Part shown: positions 4,336 through 5,370 of the stretch, one piece after another | Numbering within the stretch: position 1 is the first letter of the stretch | Layout of the letters: each line of letters begins with the position of its first letter | Assembly: GCA_003646935.1 (NCBI GenBank) | Contig: QMLW01000176.1 | Location: 1 to 5,370 of the forward strand | Length of the DNA stretch: 5,370 nucleotides | Source of the DNA: Deltaproteobacteria bacterium | GTDB lineage: Bacteria > Desulfobacterota > DSM-4660 > Desulfatiglandales > B25-G16 | Direction of reading: 5' to 3' | Translations under genes and position numbers: made by a program | The notes under the pieces: generated by a model | What the model was told of the DNA's origin: nothing | Seen by the model: only the letters and a program-made list of their open reading frames with translations | The model's database searches: none

Positions 4336-5370
4336 TCATCTGGAAGTGTTCCTGACACTCACGTTATCCTGACGAAGCGCCTCTGACCCTGAAAAACGTT
4401 TGATTCGCTCCCTCCAATCCCCGACCTCCCAGCTCATCTCGTTATCTCTCAGCAATCCAATGTTCCTGGCCTGAGCATGGGTTATTTCGCAGAAATAGTC
4501 CACCGGGGTATCCAATGTGCCATGTTCCATCCAAGACTTAGCCGGGCACTGTTCGCAGAGCCCGTTTAAAAAACAGCGAGCGCACCGGTTCAAGTACTCG
4601 AGATTTTGGGCTTTCAATTGCCTTACCTTCGGAAAAAACTCCTTCATTGCGTGTGCTAGGGATCCCTTCTTGAGATCGTACACCGTGTACGGATGTCTGA
4701 GCAACAGGCAAACCTGCAGGGAGCCATAGGCATCCACGCACCCCCCGCTAACGCCTGCCCCACAGGGGAAAAGTCCCCTGCCCGGAGGCCGAGTAAACCT
4801 CGAGCAAAACTCCCTCATCTCTCTCAGGTGATCCTCCCTCCTCCTGGATGCAAACTCGACAAACACATCCGGTGAGAGCCTGAGGCCCTGGATGCGATGG
4901 TTCTTTTCTGCCGAGTCCCTTCTGCCCCTAAGGTCAAAGAGTACAGAGTACGATGGGGGCCTATCCATCCAGGGAATAGTAGCTGCCCACGACTCAAACC
5001 GTTCCACCTCCAACCTGTTCGGCGGAAGGACTGCTCCTTTGACGATAAAGGGCACCTCTTCCTCTAAGAGCGAGTTTATTCCCCGCCAGGCGGCCTCAAA
5101 GGAGCCCGATAACCCTGTGACCGACTCGTAGGAATCCCGTTTCATGCCATAAACGGTGATCTCTAAGGGTTCGAGAGGTGGGGTGGAGGCCAAAAGCTTG
5201 GCTATTTCAGAGGTAATGAGCGTGGCGTTTGTAAAGAGGGCAACACGGAGCCCCAGCCTGCGGGCAAACAGGTAAAGCTCAACGAAATCCTCCCTCAAAA
5301 GCGGTTCACCACCGGTCAATCGTACCCTCAAGCACCCCAGGGAGGCGGCCTCTCGGAGTATCTCTTTTAC
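4336..5370 (-). CDS. Radical SAM/SPASM peptide-modifying enzyme, partial (N-terminus outside window)
   Basis: The frame is open to the right edge, giving 344 visible residues; the CxxxCxxC cluster-binding motif must lie beyond the window. The apparent start at 5331 is a TTG inside the gene, because in-frame coding continues upstream with VKEILREAASLGC, matching the paralogue's VREIVDEAVSLGA. Counting from the first visible residue, GGEPLL is at 20-25 and the SPASM Cys are 203, 221, 263, 266, 272, 275 and 294, with spacing nearly identical to the second radical SAM enzyme. Shared phrases include TNATLI/TNATLV, VYDLKKGSL and the tail TLDTPVDYFCEITHAQAR. It has a longer C-terminal tail of about 45 residues after the last Cys. 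It is the first visible gene of the operon, 90 bases before the PqqD-like gene. The likely role is a second, distinct modification of the precursor. Confidence 0.92.
   Translation of the reverse strand, partial: VKEILREAASLGCLRVRLTGGEPLLREDFVELYLFARRLGLRVALFTNATLITSEIAKLLASTPPLEPLEITVYGMKRDSYESVTGLSGSFEAAWRGINSLLEEEVPFIVKGAVLPPNRLEVERFESWAATIPWMDRPPSYSVLFDLRGRRDSAEKNHRIQGLRLSPDVFVEFASRRREDHLREMREFCSRFTRPPGRGLFPCGAGVSGGCVDAYGSLQVCLLLRHPYTVYDLKKGSLAHAMKEFFPKVRQLKAQNLEYLNRCARCFLNGLCEQCPAKSWMEHGTLDTPVDYFCEITHAQARNIGLLRDNEMSWEVGDWRERIKRFSGSEALRQDNVSVRNTSR

Noticed and set aside
3919..4386. Plus-strand 155-codon ORF
   Set aside because: It is antisense to the well-supported PqqD-like gene and the end of a radical SAM gene, and has no recognisable domain.
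4517..5131. Small ORFs on both strands within the partial radical SAM gene
   Set aside because: They are shadows of the SPASM-coding frame, without SD or domain signals.
4336..5331. Radical SAM gene starting at 5331
   Set aside because: The start codon is an internal TTG. The frame continues upstream to the window edge and matches the paralogue's pre-GGEP sequence, so the gene is partial at its 5' end.

Overview
The window holds one block of seven genes, all read on the minus strand. Closely spaced genes, one GTGA start/stop overlap and strong Shine-Dalgarno (SD) sequences (a perfect TAAGGAGG before the PqqD-like gene) indicate an operon in a bacterium or, less likely, an archaeon. The species cannot be told from this window.

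In transcription order (right to left) the genes are: a radical SAM/SPASM enzyme whose 5' end lies beyond the right edge; a PqqD-like peptide-binding protein; an S24/S26-type serine peptidase; a second radical SAM/SPASM enzyme that overlaps the peptidase stop; a small gene at 1956-2126 for a 56-residue Cys- and Gly-rich peptide; a protein resembling the cyanobactin peptide prenyltransferases (LynF/TruF/PatF/PagF family); and an FAD enzyme of the geranylgeranyl reductase family that runs off the left edge. A 328-base gap (1628-1955) separates the small peptide gene from the prenyltransferase. It holds a hairpin and no convincing gene.

Together these look like a biosynthetic locus for a ribosomally made, post-translationally modified peptide (RiPP). 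The inferred scheme has four steps. The PqqD-like protein presents the leader of the 56-residue precursor. The two SPASM enzymes install radical crosslinks or other changes in a core with three Cys. The prenyltransferase adds an isoprenoid to the core, most simply on its only Tyr (Y47), and the reductase may saturate that isoprenoid. The peptidase may remove the leader. I know of no characterised pathway joining radical SAM maturation, cyanobactin-type prenylation and prenyl reduction on one peptide, so this is the main candidate for a new system. The individual family calls rest on visible motifs; the joint pathway is inference from gene order.
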